Positions 7,673-17,421 of a DNA stretch of 64,000 nucleotides are shown in pieces. Both the position numbers and the translations under genes were made by a program. The notes below the pieces were generated by a model. It was not told the origin of the DNA. It ran no database searches and saw only the letters and a program-made list of their open reading frames with translations. Source of the DNA: Planctomycetota bacterium (lineage in GTDB: Bacteria; Planctomycetota; PUPC01; DSUN01); assembly GCA_035384565.1 (NCBI GenBank), contig DAOOIT010000015.1:1-64000 (forward strand). Direction: 5' to 3'. The number at the start of each line of letters is the position of its first letter. The stretch's first letter is position 1.

Positions 7673-9673
7673 TCACTTGCGCCGGTAGGTGATGATGGCA
7701 GAGCCGGGCCGCTGCGGGATCGCGATCGCCAGCCCCTTGTCGCCCAACTCGCTGCCCGTGGCCTCGGTGGGCGCGACGCCATCCAGGTCGGTGACGACAT
7801 AACGCGCCTGCGGCTCCAGGCCGTGGAGCCGGAAACGGGCGATCTCGTAGGGGCTGTCCACGCGGCGGAAGGCCATGACTATCCCCTCCCCCGCCTCGGG
7901 CCGGTCGAACTGCCAGGCCATCCACACCTCGCCCGCCAGACTGTAGGGGGTGAGGGGATAGTAGTCGCCGAGGAAGCAGGGGATGACTTGCTTCCATTCG
8001 GCCATGGCGCGCTTCATCTTCGCCCAGTCCATCCTGCCGTCCCGCACGTCGCCGCCGATGCCGTAGCAGGGGCAGTAGTGGGTGCGGAGGATATAGGGCG
8101 ATTCATTGCCGATCCCCGTGCCGTAGTAGGGAATCCAGAATGAGAGGCCGTAGGTGTGGCCCTGGGTGCCGTGGGGCTCGGAGCGGTAGTCGCTGCGGAG
8201 GAGCGGCACGGCGCGGCGCAGCGTCTCGAGGTCGAGGCGGCGCCCGCCGCTCGCGCAGGTGTCCATCGGCATGCCGGGGTGGCGGCGGAGCAACTCGTCC
8301 CAGTAGGCGAGCAGCCCCTCGACGTGGCGGATCTCGGTGATCCCCTGGCGATCGGGCGGATCGTTGCCGCGCCAGTGGCCGAGGGGCTCCATGTTGAAGT
8401 CCTGGCGGTAGAGGTCAATGCCCTGCTCGGTCAGGAGCTTGTCCATGTGGTCGGTGAGCCACTTGCGGGCGTCGGGGTTGCCGAGGTTCAGGAGGCCCCC
8501 GCCCTTGCCGCCGAGAACCCACTCGGGGCGGTTCTCGGCCAGCCAGGTGCCGGCGTGGACCCGCTCGGGCTCGAACCAGGTGACGAGCTTCCAGCCCAGG
8601 CCGTGCACCTTGTCGCTCACGGCCCTGAGGCCGCGGGCGAAGCGCTTCGCGTCGGGCTCCCACGTGCCCACCTTGGGCCAGCCCACCGGGTCGCACGGGT
8701 ACCAGCCGGCGTCCATCCACCAGTAGTCGAGCGGCACGCCAGCCCCGGCGTAGGCGTCAATGAAGGTGAACTGGCCGGCCTCGTCGCTGCGCATGCCCGG
8801 GAAGTGGTCGTCGCAGCACATGATGAGGATGGGCGGCATCGGCTTGCCGCCGGGCCTGGGCAGGTTGTGGGCGAGCATCCAGCGGCGCCAGACGTTCTGC
8901 GCGCGCATGCGGTCGCCCCGGTAGAACTGGACCACTACGAGCGGGGTCCGCACCTCTTCGCCGGGCAGTAGCTTGAAGTGGGTGAGTTCCTGGCCGGCGC
9001 GAACGCGGAGGCCCCGGGCCTCATCGCGGGTGAACGCGGCGGCCCACTGGCCCGGCCAGCCGAGGGCGACGATCGCGCCGCCGCCGGGCCATGCAGCGTT
9101 GAAGTAGGGCATGTGGCTGTTGGACGGCCTGCCGCCGGAGGTGGCTACGCGCAGCTCGGCCTTGGGCGGGAGCGACCGCTCCAGCGGCTGGAAGTCGTTC
9201 GCCGAGCACGGGCTGCCGACGGCGTAGTGGAGGACGAACTCCCCCTGGTCGCTGCGCTCGAAACGGGTGTCGATCGCCTGGACCTCGGTGAGGATGGGCG
9301 TGGCGGCCTGGCCCGTGTTCCTGAGGTAGAGCGTCCACTCGACCGTGGGGAAGTCGCGGTATTCGACCGCGACGCAGCGGACCGCGAGGCCCGTCTTCGG
9401 ATCGGCCCAGATAAGGGTGTGCTCGGCGCGTTGCAGGTCGAGATCGCGGGAGCTTCGCTTCAGTTCCCAGGTCGTGAGCAGCGCGGCAGAAGGCTGCCCG
9501 CCATAGCGGAAGGAGAACGGCGGGTCGGGCGCTGCCAGTTTCCCACCGACCCAGCGCCGGAGCTCCGCCATCTCCTCGGGAGAAACCGTGGCGGCGATGC
9601 CGTGCCGCGACAGACCCATCACGCACAGAACCCCCAGCAGGAATCCAGTCCAACCGGGACAGAATGGGCGCAT
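7673..9673 (-). CDS. GH36-like alpha-galactosidase, paralogue without NPCBM
   Basis: 666 residues. A hydrophobic N-terminal stretch (~8-28) ends in G-I-A-A-T and looks like a signal peptide. The catalytic domain matches the 3735-6296 protein almost motif for motif: D-Y-W-W-M-D-A-G-W at ~316, nucleophile candidate Asp425 in Y-R-Q-D-F-N, acid/base candidate Asp495 in L-R-S-D-Y, and the C-A-S-G-G-R-R segment between them. It lacks the ~150-residue NPCBM domain of the paralogue. It starts 7 bp after the Gfo/Idh/MocA stop, so they are co-transcribed. The pair probably arose by duplication and took different polymer-binding roles. Confidence 0.83.
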   Translation of the reverse strand: MRPFCPGWTGFLLGVLCVMGLSRHGIAATVSPEEMAELRRWVGGKLAAPDPPFSFRYGGQPSAALLTTWELKRSSRDLDLQRAEHTLIWADPKTGLAVRCVAVEYRDFPTVEWTLYLRNTGQAATPILTEVQAIDTRFERSDQGEFVLHYAVGSPCSANDFQPLERSLPPKAELRVATSGGRPSNSHMPYFNAAWPGGGAIVALGWPGQWAAAFTRDEARGLRVRAGQELTHFKLLPGEEVRTPLVVVQFYRGDRMRAQNVWRRWMLAHNLPRPGGKPMPPILIMCCDDHFPGMRSDEAGQFTFIDAYAGAGVPLDYWWMDAGWYPCDPVGWPKVGTWEPDAKRFARGLRAVSDKVHGLGWKLVTWFEPERVHAGTWLAENRPEWVLGGKGGGLLNLGNPDARKWLTDHMDKLLTEQGIDLYRQDFNMEPLGHWRGNDPPDRQGITEIRHVEGLLAYWDELLRRHPGMPMDTCASGGRRLDLETLRRAVPLLRSDYRSEPHGTQGHTYGLSFWIPYYGTGIGNESPYILRTHYCPCYGIGGDVRDGRMDWAKMKRAMAEWKQVIPCFLGDYYPLTPYSLAGEVWMAWQFDRPEAGEGIVMAFRRVDSPYEIARFRLHGLEPQARYVVTDLDGVAPTEATGSELGDKGLAIAIPQRPGSAIITYRRK

Positions 9674-9680
9674 GGCACGC

Positions 9681-10676
9681 TCACTCGCAGTCGAACCTGA
9701 GGCCCATGCTGGCGCGCAGGGCGTCCAGGGTCTTCATCTGGCCCAGACTGTCGTCCCACGTCATCGCCGTGGGCCGGGCCTGGCGGCGGCGGAGGTTCTC
9801 GGCCACGGTGAGGGCCTCGTTCGCATACAGGTCGCGGCCGTACTGGACCTCGATGGTCTCGGTCTTGCCCTCGGCGCTCACGATGAGCTTCGCGTTCTCG
9901 TCCGAGGGGAACCAGGGGTTGGTGACGACGATGCTGCCCTTCGAGCCGTAGACGTTGGCCATCGAGGGCGTGCCGCACTGGGTGCCGCAGGCGAAGGTGG
10001 CCACGATGCCCGAGGGGAACTGGAGCACGCCCGCCGCATACTCGTCCACGCGGCTCTGCTTGCCGATGTGGGCGACGGCGCGGCACGTCTTCGGCTCCTC
10101 GCCCGCCACCAGGCGGCAGAAGGACACGCAGTAGCAGCCCACATCCATCAGCCCGCCGCCGGCCAGGGGATTCGACAGGCGGATGTTCTGGAGCTGGAGG
10201 CCCATGTTGAAGGCGAACGCCGACTGGAGGATCCGCACCTCGCCGATCGTGCCGGCCTTGATGATCTCCAGGAGCTTCTTCCACTGCGGATGGCAGCGGT
10301 ACATGAAGGCCTCCATGAAGAACACACCGCATCGCTTGACCACGCCGAGCACCTTGCGCAGCTCGGCGGCGTTGACTGTGACCGGCTTCTCGCACAGGAT
10401 GTGCTTGCCCGCCTTCGCCGCCTTGATGCTCCACTCGGCGTGAAGCGAGTTCGGCGTCGAGATGTAGACCGCGTCTACGTCCTTGTCGGCCAGAAGCTCC
10501 TCGTACGAGCCGTAGGCGCGGGGGATCTTGTGTTCCTCGGCGAACTTCTGCGCCTTTGCGAGGTCGCGCGAGCCGACCGCCAGAGCCGTCGCCTGCTCGG
10601 GTATCGTGGCAAGGCCCTTTGCGAAGCGCCGCGCGATCCCCCCCGCCGCCAGCAAGCCCCAACGCAAGTGCTTCAT
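9681..10676 (-). CDS. Gfo/Idh/MocA family NAD(P)-dependent oxidoreductase
   Basis: 331 residues from the ATG at 10676, which has GGAAGGAG 5 nt upstream. The N-terminal Rossmann fold is shown by W-G-L-L-A-A-G-G-I-A-R, and the family's conserved lysine is in C-E-K-P-V-T. The C-terminal half has the open-sheet domain (G-G-G-L-M-D-V-G-C-Y). These enzymes oxidise or reduce sugars and related alcohols with a nicotinamide cofactor. No signal peptide is present, so it is cytoplasmic, unlike the Tat-exported relative at 15411-16709. It is the first gene of the minus-strand glycan cluster, behind a good promoter. Confidence 0.88.
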   Translation of the reverse strand: MKHLRWGLLAAGGIARRFAKGLATIPEQATALAVGSRDLAKAQKFAEEHKIPRAYGSYEELLADKDVDAVYISTPNSLHAEWSIKAAKAGKHILCEKPVTVNAAELRKVLGVVKRCGVFFMEAFMYRCHPQWKKLLEIIKAGTIGEVRILQSAFAFNMGLQLQNIRLSNPLAGGGLMDVGCYCVSFCRLVAGEEPKTCRAVAHIGKQSRVDEYAAGVLQFPSGIVATFACGTQCGTPSMANVYGSKGSIVVTNPWFPSDENAKLIVSAEGKTETIEVQYGRDLYANEALTVAENLRRRQARPTAMTWDDSLGQMKTLDALRASMGLRFDCE

Positions 10677-10731
10677 CGCCTGCTCCTTCCGGGTCATGAG
10701 GTCCGCACCAGCCGCTGACCGGCAGGCAGGT

Positions 10732-10760
10732 ATCTTACGCCCCGCGCCCCGCGGCGTCAA
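10732..10760 (-). promoter_or_regulatory. Sigma-70-like promoter of the glycan cluster
   Basis: Minus strand: -35 TTGACG (10755-10760), a 17-bp spacer, -10 TAAGAT (10732-10737), five of six consensus bases each. It lies 56 bp upstream of the Gfo/Idh/MocA start and probably drives the whole run down to position 60. Confidence 0.65.
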
Positions 10761-10841
10761 GGCACGATCACGACGCTCCCAGGCAACTCGCTTCGCCTGG
10801 AGTTACCACGCCCCCACAGCGCCGGGACCGACCGGCAGGGC

Positions 10842-10960
10842 CATGTTGATTGGCCTGAATCGGCGTTGCCGAACATCAACATGCCATTAAGCCATGCGGG
10901 CACAGCGCTTACGGCTCATGCGCCCCCGATGAGCCACGGACGCCGTTGACATGCGTCAAC
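10842..10960. promoter_or_regulatory. Three inverted repeats upstream of a sigma-54 promoter
   Basis: The 529-bp gap between divergent genes (10677-11205) holds three inverted repeats: catgttgat...atcaacatg (10842-10850 with 10875-10883), ggctcat...atgagcc (10913-10919 with 10929-10935), and the compact palindrome GTTGACATGCGTCAAC (10945-10960). They lie about 116-235 bp upstream of the sigma-54-like site at 11076, the usual distance for enhancer-binding activator sites. Their function is inferred from position only. Confidence 0.4.
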
Positions 10961-11075
10961 ATCTGCCGTCACGCCGCCATTCTGGCAGGCTCCAAGTGAA
11001 CTATGCCGAGAACATATCTCGTTCAACATCAATAACTTATACTGCTCTTACAACGCCGACAGTGGCGATGGCTAC

Positions 11076-11091
11076 TGGCATGCGGTTTGCT
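11076..11091 (+). promoter_or_regulatory. Sigma-54 (-24/-12) promoter of the PEP-CTERM gene
   Basis: TGGCATGCGGTTTGCT matches the sigma-54 consensus with the obligatory GG (11077-11078) and GC (11089-11090) exactly 10 bp apart; only one conserved base differs. Transcription would start near 11102, leaving a leader of about 100 nt before the ATG at 11206. Confidence 0.65.
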
Positions 11092-11205
11092 ATCTTGGCT
11101 TTTGCTATTGGGAGTAGTTTGTGATGTTTGACTGTTTTCACTACGCCTCAATGGCTTGCTGAGGTCCGAAATTGGACCTCCCAACGCGAGGACAAGGGGG
11201 ATCAG

Positions 11206-11928
11206 ATGAAGAGGGTGTTGGCGGGGCTTCTCGTGGTCTTCATCGCGGCCAACGCTTGGGCGTTGCCGCTGATTGACGACTTCAGTACGGGTCCGATCTT
11301 CCCGCCCTTCTCGGGGCCGACGGTCCCGGGCGCCGTGCAGATCCCTGTGCCGACCTACGGGCCCTATGTGACCCCGATGGCTGCACCGGCCGCCTGGGGC
11401 GGGATGCGTGCTTGGACGATCAACACCGTGATCCTCGCCCCCACCGACACCTCGCAACTCACCGTCTTCGGTGGGTCGGCGGCATACAGCAACTCCTCGA
11501 CGATGCAGGGCTACATGCAGCTCGGCTACGGAAGCTATGCCGGTGTTCCCCAGAGCGCGGACTGGACGGGGGTGCACGGCCTGCTGATCAAGGTGACCGG
11601 GCCGGACGGCTTGTTCACGCGCATCACCGCCGAGCTGACCACCTCGGGGGGCGTGAATTCCGTGCCGGTGGCCAGCGGCCTGCTCGTCAATGCCGCAGGC
11701 ACCTACGAGTTGCCCTTCTCGCTCTTCACCGCGGGCGGCGGCACGCTTACCCTCAGCAACGTGCAGGGGGTACGGCTCACGTTCAGCAGCCTGGTGGCGG
11801 ATGGTGCCAGCACAGGGGCCGACATCACGCTCGGCAGCGGCGGCATCCTGCTGACCCCCGAACCCACGACGATGCTGCTGCTGGGGGTGGGGCTCGTGGG
11901 CCTGGCCCGCCGGCGCCGCAAGAGCTGA
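11206..11928 (+). CDS. PEP-CTERM sorting-domain protein
   Basis: 240 residues from the ATG at 11206, preceded by AAGGGGG. It has an N-terminal signal peptide (~1-20) and a classic C-terminal PEP-CTERM tail: T-P-E-P-T-T, a hydrophobic helix, then R-R-R-R-K-S. Such proteins are exported and processed by an exosortase, often onto the surface or into extracellular polysaccharide. The body is rich in Gly, Thr and Ser and beta-like, without a recognisable catalytic motif. It is a single-gene unit: a sigma-54 promoter lies upstream and a strong hairpin 32 bp downstream. No exosortase gene is in this window. Confidence 0.9.
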   Translation: MKRVLAGLLVVFIAANAWALPLIDDFSTGPIFPPFSGPTVPGAVQIPVPTYGPYVTPMAAPAAWGGMRAWTINTVILAPTDTSQLTVFGGSAAYSNSSTMQGYMQLGYGSYAGVPQSADWTGVHGLLIKVTGPDGLFTRITAELTTSGGVNSVPVASGLLVNAAGTYELPFSLFTAGGGTLTLSNVQGVRLTFSSLVADGASTGADITLGSGGILLTPEPTTMLLLGVGLVGLARRRRKS

Positions 11929-11960
11929 GAAACCCACAGGGCCGCTGCGACTGCAAGATC

Positions 11961-11992
11961 AAGCGCCTTGGCCACTTCTGGCCAAGGCGCTT
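11961..11992 (+). terminator. Hairpin terminator after the PEP-CTERM gene
   Basis: A perfect 14-bp stem (aagcgccttggcca / tggccaaggcgctt) with loop cttc is followed by the weak T-run ctgttt. It lies between convergent genes; the T-run favours the plus-strand gene. Confidence 0.75.
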
Positions 11993-12026
11993 CTGTTTGG
12001 GGACGGAGCAGGAGCAGGCCGCGAGC

Positions 12027-14374
12027 TCACCGGGACGACGTAGGAAGCAGCTCGTACATCGCGCCGGGCTGTGAGACGAAGACAGCCAGCCCGGGCTCGG
12101 GCCGTTCGACCCGGACCGCTTGCCCCTTCGCCCTGACTTCCAGCGGGATGCCCGCCCGCACGCGGCACGGGCCGCCGAGGGCCGAGCGGATCGTCGCCGA
12201 CGCCACCTTGCCTTCCTTCCACGCGATGTCCACCTCGAAGCCGCCGCGGGCGCGCAGGCCCTTCACGCTGCCCGCCGCCCAGGCCTTGGGCAGGGCGGGC
12301 AACAGGTGAACCGCCCCCGCGTGGCTCTGAAGCAACATCTCGACGATGCCCGCTCCGCCCCCGAAATTGCCGTCAATCTGGAAGGGCGGGTGGGTGTCGA
12401 ACATGTTGGGCAGGGTGCTCTTGGAGATCAGTTCGCTGAGCATCTTGTAAGCATGGTCGCCATCTTCGAGGCGCGCCCAGAGGTCCACCTTCCAGGCCTT
12501 GGACCAGCCGGTGCCGCCGTCGCCGCGGTGTTCGAGCGAGCGCTTCGCCGCGGCGGCGAGCTTGGGCGTGCCGCGCGGGGTGATCTCGTCGCCGGGGTGC
12601 AGGCCCCACAGGTGCGAGACGTGGCGGTGCTGGTTCTTCGGGTTGTCCTTATCCTCAAGCCATTCCTGGAGTTGGCCGTACTGGCCGACCTTGTTGGGAG
12701 CGATCTGGGTGCGCATCTCGGTGAGCTGGTGGCGCAGGTCGTCGTCCACGCCGAGGATTTCGCTGGCGCGGATGGTCCAGCCGAAGAGGCTGCGGATGAT
12801 CTGGTGGTCCATCGTCGGGCCCATGACCAGGCCGCCCTGCTCGGGGGAGTTCGAGGGGCCGCTGATGAGGCAGCCCGTCCTGGGGTCCTTCACCAGGAAG
12901 TCCACGAAGAAAAGCGCCGCCTCCTTGAGCACGGGGTAGGCGCGTCTGGCGAGGAAGTCCTTGTCGCCGCCGAACTCGTAGTGCCACCACAGGTGCTGGC
13001 AGAGCCAGGCGCCGCCGGTGACCCAGATGCCGTGGTTCGAGGCGTTGATGGGGGCGGTGCCGCGCCAGAGGTCGGTGTTGTGGTGCAGCACCCAGCCGCG
13101 GCAGGCGTAGTGCTCCCTGGCCACGCGGCGGCCGGTCGCCACACAGTCCTCAATCATGTCAAAGAGCGGCAGGTGGCACTCGGCCAGATTCGCGGGCTCG
13201 GTCGGCCAGTAGTTCATCTCGGTGTTGATGTTCACAGTCCACTTGCTGTCCCACGGCGGGCGCATCTGGTCGTTCCAGATGCCCTGGAGGTTGAGGGGCT
13301 GGGAGCCTGGGCGCGAGCCGGCGATGGTGAGGTAGCGGGCGTATTGGAAGTAGAGCGCGGCGAGCTGCGGGTCGGCGGGGCCGAATGCCTTGATCCGTGC
13401 ATCGGTGGGCTGTTGGACGGCATCGGTGGCCCCAAGGTCGAGGCTCACGCGGCGGAAGAGGGTCTGGTGGTCGTTCACGTGGGCGGCGCGGAGGGCGTCG
13501 TAGCTTTTCGCCTCGATGGCGGCGAGGGCCTTGAGGCAGCGCTCGGCGGGGTCGGCAGTGATGTCGCGGTAGCTCTTGTGGCTCGTGGCGCCGACGAGGA
13601 GGAGCGTGGCGGCATTGGCGCCTTTGACCTCAATGCCGGCGTCGGTGGCCCTGGCTTCGCCGCCCTCGGCGATGGCCCTGAGCCGCGCCTCGAACCGGAC
13701 GCCCGTGGGCGGGTCGGGATTCGCGCCCTGGTAGTCGTGGGGCTTCACCTGGCCGGTCAGCACCAGCAGGCCGCCCTCGGCCTTCGTCGCCGCGCCGGGA
13801 TGAGGGCTGGAAAGCGAGGCGGTGAAGCTCACCTGGCCCGGCCGGTCGGCCGTGATGCGCACGACGATGGCCTGGTCGGGGAAGCTGGCGAACACCTCGC
13901 GCTGGAACATCACGCCGCCCACCTTGTAGCGGGTCGCGGCCACGGCCTCGTCGAGGTCGAGCTGGCGGCGATAGTCGGCGGCGTCGGCGTGGCCGGGAAA
14001 GGCGAGCTTGAGGTCGCCGAACGGCTGGTAGGGCACCTGGCGGAGCGGCACGCTCATCATCTCTTTGCCGGCGAGCTGCTCGGCCTCGCGCTGCTTGCCC
14101 TCGAAGAGCAACTGCCGCACTTGCGGCAGGAACTTCGCGGCGCCCGCGTGCGTGTAGTCGTGCGGCTGGCCGGCCCACAGCGTGTCGTCGTTGAACTGGA
14201 TGCGCTCCTCGGCCGTGCCGCCGAACACCATCGCGCCGAGGCGCCCGTTGCCCACGGGCAGGGCCTCGGCCCACTGTTTCGCGGGCTGACGGTACCAGAG
14301 CACGAGGTCGCTCTCCGCCGCGGCCACGGTGGCGGCCAGGCTCAGGCCGCCCAGGACCAGAAGGCCCCATTCGC

Positions 14375-14378
<4 letters not shown>
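12027..14378 (-). CDS. GH95-family alpha-L-fucosidase/galactosidase
   Basis: 783 residues from a GTG at 14378 with AAGGGAG upstream; this start overlaps the previous stop as GTGA and leads straight into a signal peptide (L-L-V-L-G-G-L-S-L-A-A). An in-frame ATG at 14405 is less likely. GH95 features run in order: G-N-G-R-L-G-A-M-V near 43, H-N-T-D near 433, S-P-E near 512 (acid candidate Glu), and Q-I-D-G-N-F-G-G near 690 (Asp). GH95 enzymes cleave alpha-1,2-linked L-fucose, and some act on L-galactose, by inversion. The protein is probably periplasmic or secreted. It is the last gene of a three-gene run after a SEC-C protein. Confidence 0.88.
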
Positions 14379-15385
<1,007 letters not shown>

Positions 15386-15410
15386 GGGTCGGTGTCCGTT
15401 TCCCAGAGGG

Positions 15411-16709
15411 TCAGAGGGTCCACGGCTCGCGCATGACGCGCGAGCGCAGGCGGTTGGCCTCGTCGTCGCCGAGGAAGCGCTCGGCCTTGGGGTCCCACGT
15501 GAGGGGACGGCCCAGGCGGATGCACAGGTTGGCGGCGTGGCAGATGGTGGTGGCGCGGTGGGCGGCCTCGGGGTGGCAGAGGGTGCGGGCGCGCGACTTC
15601 ACGCAATCGAGGAAGTTGCGCGCGTGGTCGCCCGTGTGCGCCCAGCTTCGGGCCGACACGGCCCGAAGGCGGAGGAGGTCCTGCGGTTCCGCCGTCACCA
15701 CGTTCGTCTGGTCGTCCACCTGCACCCAGCCGTCCGAGCCGACGAAGCGGATGTAGCGAGCCTCGAACGTGCCGCTGGAGCGCAGCACGATCTTCACGCC
15801 ATCGGCGTAGGTGCAGCGGATGTCGGCGGTCACGGGCGTCTCGGAGAAGGCCGTGGGGTCGAACGTCGCCTCGCCCTCGTAGGCGACCGGCCCCGTGTCG
15901 TCGCGGTCAAGCGCCCACTGCGCGAGGTCCGTGTAGTGGCAGCCCATGCCGATGATGGGGCCGCCGCCGGTGTCCCAGAAGTAGTTCCAGCCGCTCACGC
16001 GCGCGTGGGTGTAGGGGTGCCAGGGCGCAGGGCCGAGCCACATCTCGTAGTCGAAGCCGGGCGGCACGGGTTGCGGGGCCTGGGGGCGCACGGTGGGCCC
16101 CTCCCACTGCTGGCAGAGGATCGTGTGCAGCTTGCCGAGGAGGCCGCGGCGCACGACCTCGGCCTGGAAGCGATAGGAGTCCACCGAGCGGCGCTGGTGG
16201 CCGGCCTGGTAGACGCGGCGGTAGCGGGCCATCGTCTCGACCAGGGCGCGGCCTTCGGCGATGGTGATGCTGATGGGCTTCTCGGAATAGACGTCCTTGC
16301 CCGCCTGGGCGGCGAGGATGGCGGCGGGCGTGTGCCAGCGGTCGCCCGTGGCGATGAGCACCGCCTCGATGTCCTGGCGGTCCAGCAGGGCGCGGAAGTC
16401 GCTGTAGTCCACGCACTCGGTGTTGGCGTAGCGGGCATCCACGCGGGCCTTGCCGGCGCGGCGGCGGACGGCCTGGCAGTCGGCGAGCGCGAGGCAGCGG
16501 AGGTCGGTGAACTCCATGAAGTGGTCGAGCACCACGGTGCAGCGCCCGCCGTAACCGATCACGCCGAGGGCGATCTGGTCGCTGGGCGGGGCCTGGCCCT
16601 CGGCGCCGAGGGCGGAGGCGGGGAGGATGGTTGGCGAGACGGCGAGACCCAGGAGCGCGCTGGCTCGTCGGGCGAATGTGCGGCGAGAGACTCGTGCTCT
16701 GAGCAACAT
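15411..16709 (-). CDS. Tat-exported Gfo/Idh/MocA family oxidoreductase
   Basis: 432 residues from the ATG at 16709 (AGAGG upstream). The N-terminus carries a twin-arginine signal, S-R-R-T-F-A-R-R followed by a hydrophobic segment to about 36, so it is exported folded with its cofactor. The Rossmann fold (I-G-V-I-G-Y-G-G-R) and the conserved lysine of Y-S-E-K-P-I are present, followed by the substrate domain (G-G-G-P-I-I-G-M-G-C-H-Y-T-D). Tat-exported members are expanded in planctomycetes, and some relatives act as NAD-dependent glycosidases (GH109) rather than dehydrogenases. It heads a run with the SEC-C and GH95 genes. Confidence 0.87.
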   Translation of the reverse strand: MLLRARVSRRTFARRASALLGLAVSPTILPASALGAEGQAPPSDQIALGVIGYGGRCTVVLDHFMEFTDLRCLALADCQAVRRRAGKARVDARYANTECVDYSDFRALLDRQDIEAVLIATGDRWHTPAAILAAQAGKDVYSEKPISITIAEGRALVETMARYRRVYQAGHQRRSVDSYRFQAEVVRRGLLGKLHTILCQQWEGPTVRPQAPQPVPPGFDYEMWLGPAPWHPYTHARVSGWNYFWDTGGGPIIGMGCHYTDLAQWALDRDDTGPVAYEGEATFDPTAFSETPVTADIRCTYADGVKIVLRSSGTFEARYIRFVGSDGWVQVDDQTNVVTAEPQDLLRLRAVSARSWAHTGDHARNFLDCVKSRARTLCHPEAAHRATTICHAANLCIRLGRPLTWDPKAERFLGDDEANRLRSRVMREPWTL

Positions 16710-16761
16710 CGTTGGGCCTCTTGCCCCCGCCGACGGATGTCGGAGCAAGCGGGGGGTGCCT

Positions 16762-16945
16762 TCAGGTCTCGCGGGCCCGTCTCCGCAGTTCCTCCAGACG
16801 CGGGAGAGTGTCAGGGGTCTCCCTCAACTCACACACGGGGCGAAGCTGCCGTGCGATGCAGTCCCCGTCCAGGCGTTCGTCTTGGCGCACGAGGATGCCC
16901 TCCACACCAACCCAATCCTATGCCGCCGATGATGCAGAAGCGCCA
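16762..16945 (-). pseudogene. Collapsed nucleotidyltransferase-like gene remnant
   Basis: Two pieces on the minus strand look like the two ends of one nucleotidyltransferase-like protein. W-R-F-C-I-I-G-G-I (16919-16945) resembles the first strand of the family. A different frame, D-W-V-G-V-E-G-I-L-V-R-Q-D (from 16917) continuing to a TGA at 16762, resembles its C-terminus. A TAG at 16918-16920 and a frame change separate them, and the catalytic middle is missing. I read this as an internal deletion. The family assignment is from memory of AbiEii/MNT-like proteins and needs a search. Confidence 0.4.
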
Positions 16946-17143
16946 GCGTCGCTGCTCGACCCGGCCGCCCGTCGGGCGCGGCTTCGCAAGCCGCACGGCT
17001 ATGCCCGGGAGGCCATCCACGAGAAGCATGTTCTCCTCGCACTTGAACGCGCGCCGTTCCTGGCGACGGAAGCGCTCAAGCTTCGGCCCGGCCCGCCGCC
17101 AAGCCTCCACCCACTGCTCGAGCTGCTGCCTGACCTCAGTCAC
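16829..17143 (-). CDS. Small helical protein, likely partner of a decayed nucleotidyltransferase
   Basis: The frame opens with a GTG at 17143 (AGAGGAG 7 nt upstream). The first ~67 codons look genuine: an amphipathic helix L-E-Q-W-V-E-A-W-R-R-A-G-P, then E-R-F-R-R-Q-E, and a tail P-R-P-T-G-G-R-V-E-Q. I recall small proteins of this type just upstream of nucleotidyltransferase-like genes. After that the frame reads into the remnant described at 16762-16945, so the last ~38 residues are probably not native. A strong promoter lies upstream at 17171-17198. The function is unknown; a toxin-antitoxin-like pair is possible. Confidence 0.45.
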   Translation of the reverse strand: MTEVRQQLEQWVEAWRRAGPKLERFRRQERRAFKCEENMLLVDGLPGIAVRLAKPRPTGGRVEQRRWRFCIIGGIGLGWCGGHPRAPRRTPGRGLHRTAASPRV

Positions 17144-17170
17144 TGGCGCACTCCTCTGGTTCCTCCCTGC

Positions 17171-17198
17171 ATTATAGCGGCTGTTGCCGCGAGGTCAA
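17171..17198 (-). promoter_or_regulatory. Strong sigma-70-like promoter facing the remnant pair
   Basis: Minus strand: -35 TTGACC (17193-17198), a 16-bp spacer, -10 TATAAT (17171-17176), a perfect -10 box. It lies 28 bp upstream of the GTG at 17143. Confidence 0.6.
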
Positions 17199-17224
17199 AG
17201 CGCCGGACCCGCAGGGGCGCCGGA

Positions 17225-17320
17225 TCACCGCGCCGCTTGCCCGATGTTGTAGAGACCCAGAACCGTCCCGACCCTCTGGCTGCCGAGCACATGGCGCGCC
17301 ACAGCGAGCGTGTCGCCAGC
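17225..17320 (-). other. Possible tyrosine-recombinase tail fragment
   Basis: In the gene-poor stretch 17199-17421 a minus-strand frame reads A-G-D-T-L-A-V-A-R-H-V-L-G-S-Q-R-V-G-T-V and then L-Y-N-I-G before a TGA at 17225. The pattern resembles the end of a tyrosine recombinase (L-G-H ... Y), with Ser in place of His. No upstream part is recognisable in the same frame. It may be a relic or chance. Confidence 0.2.
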
Positions 17321-17359
17321 CTCACTCGAACACAACGGGCCGCCATTCCGATCCGCCGC

Positions 17360-17388
17360 TTGCCTTCGCCTGTCCGGGCGGGTATTCT
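17360..17388 (+). promoter_or_regulatory. Sigma-70-like promoter of the propeller/sulfatase run
   Basis: -35 TTGCCT (17360-17365), a 17-bp spacer, -10 TATTCT (17383-17388), four of six bases each. It precedes the short Tat-like frame at 17422 and the genes that follow on the plus strand. Confidence 0.4.
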
Positions 17389-17421
17389 GAGGGTGGACAC
17401 TCCTGCCACGGAGGCTGCGCG

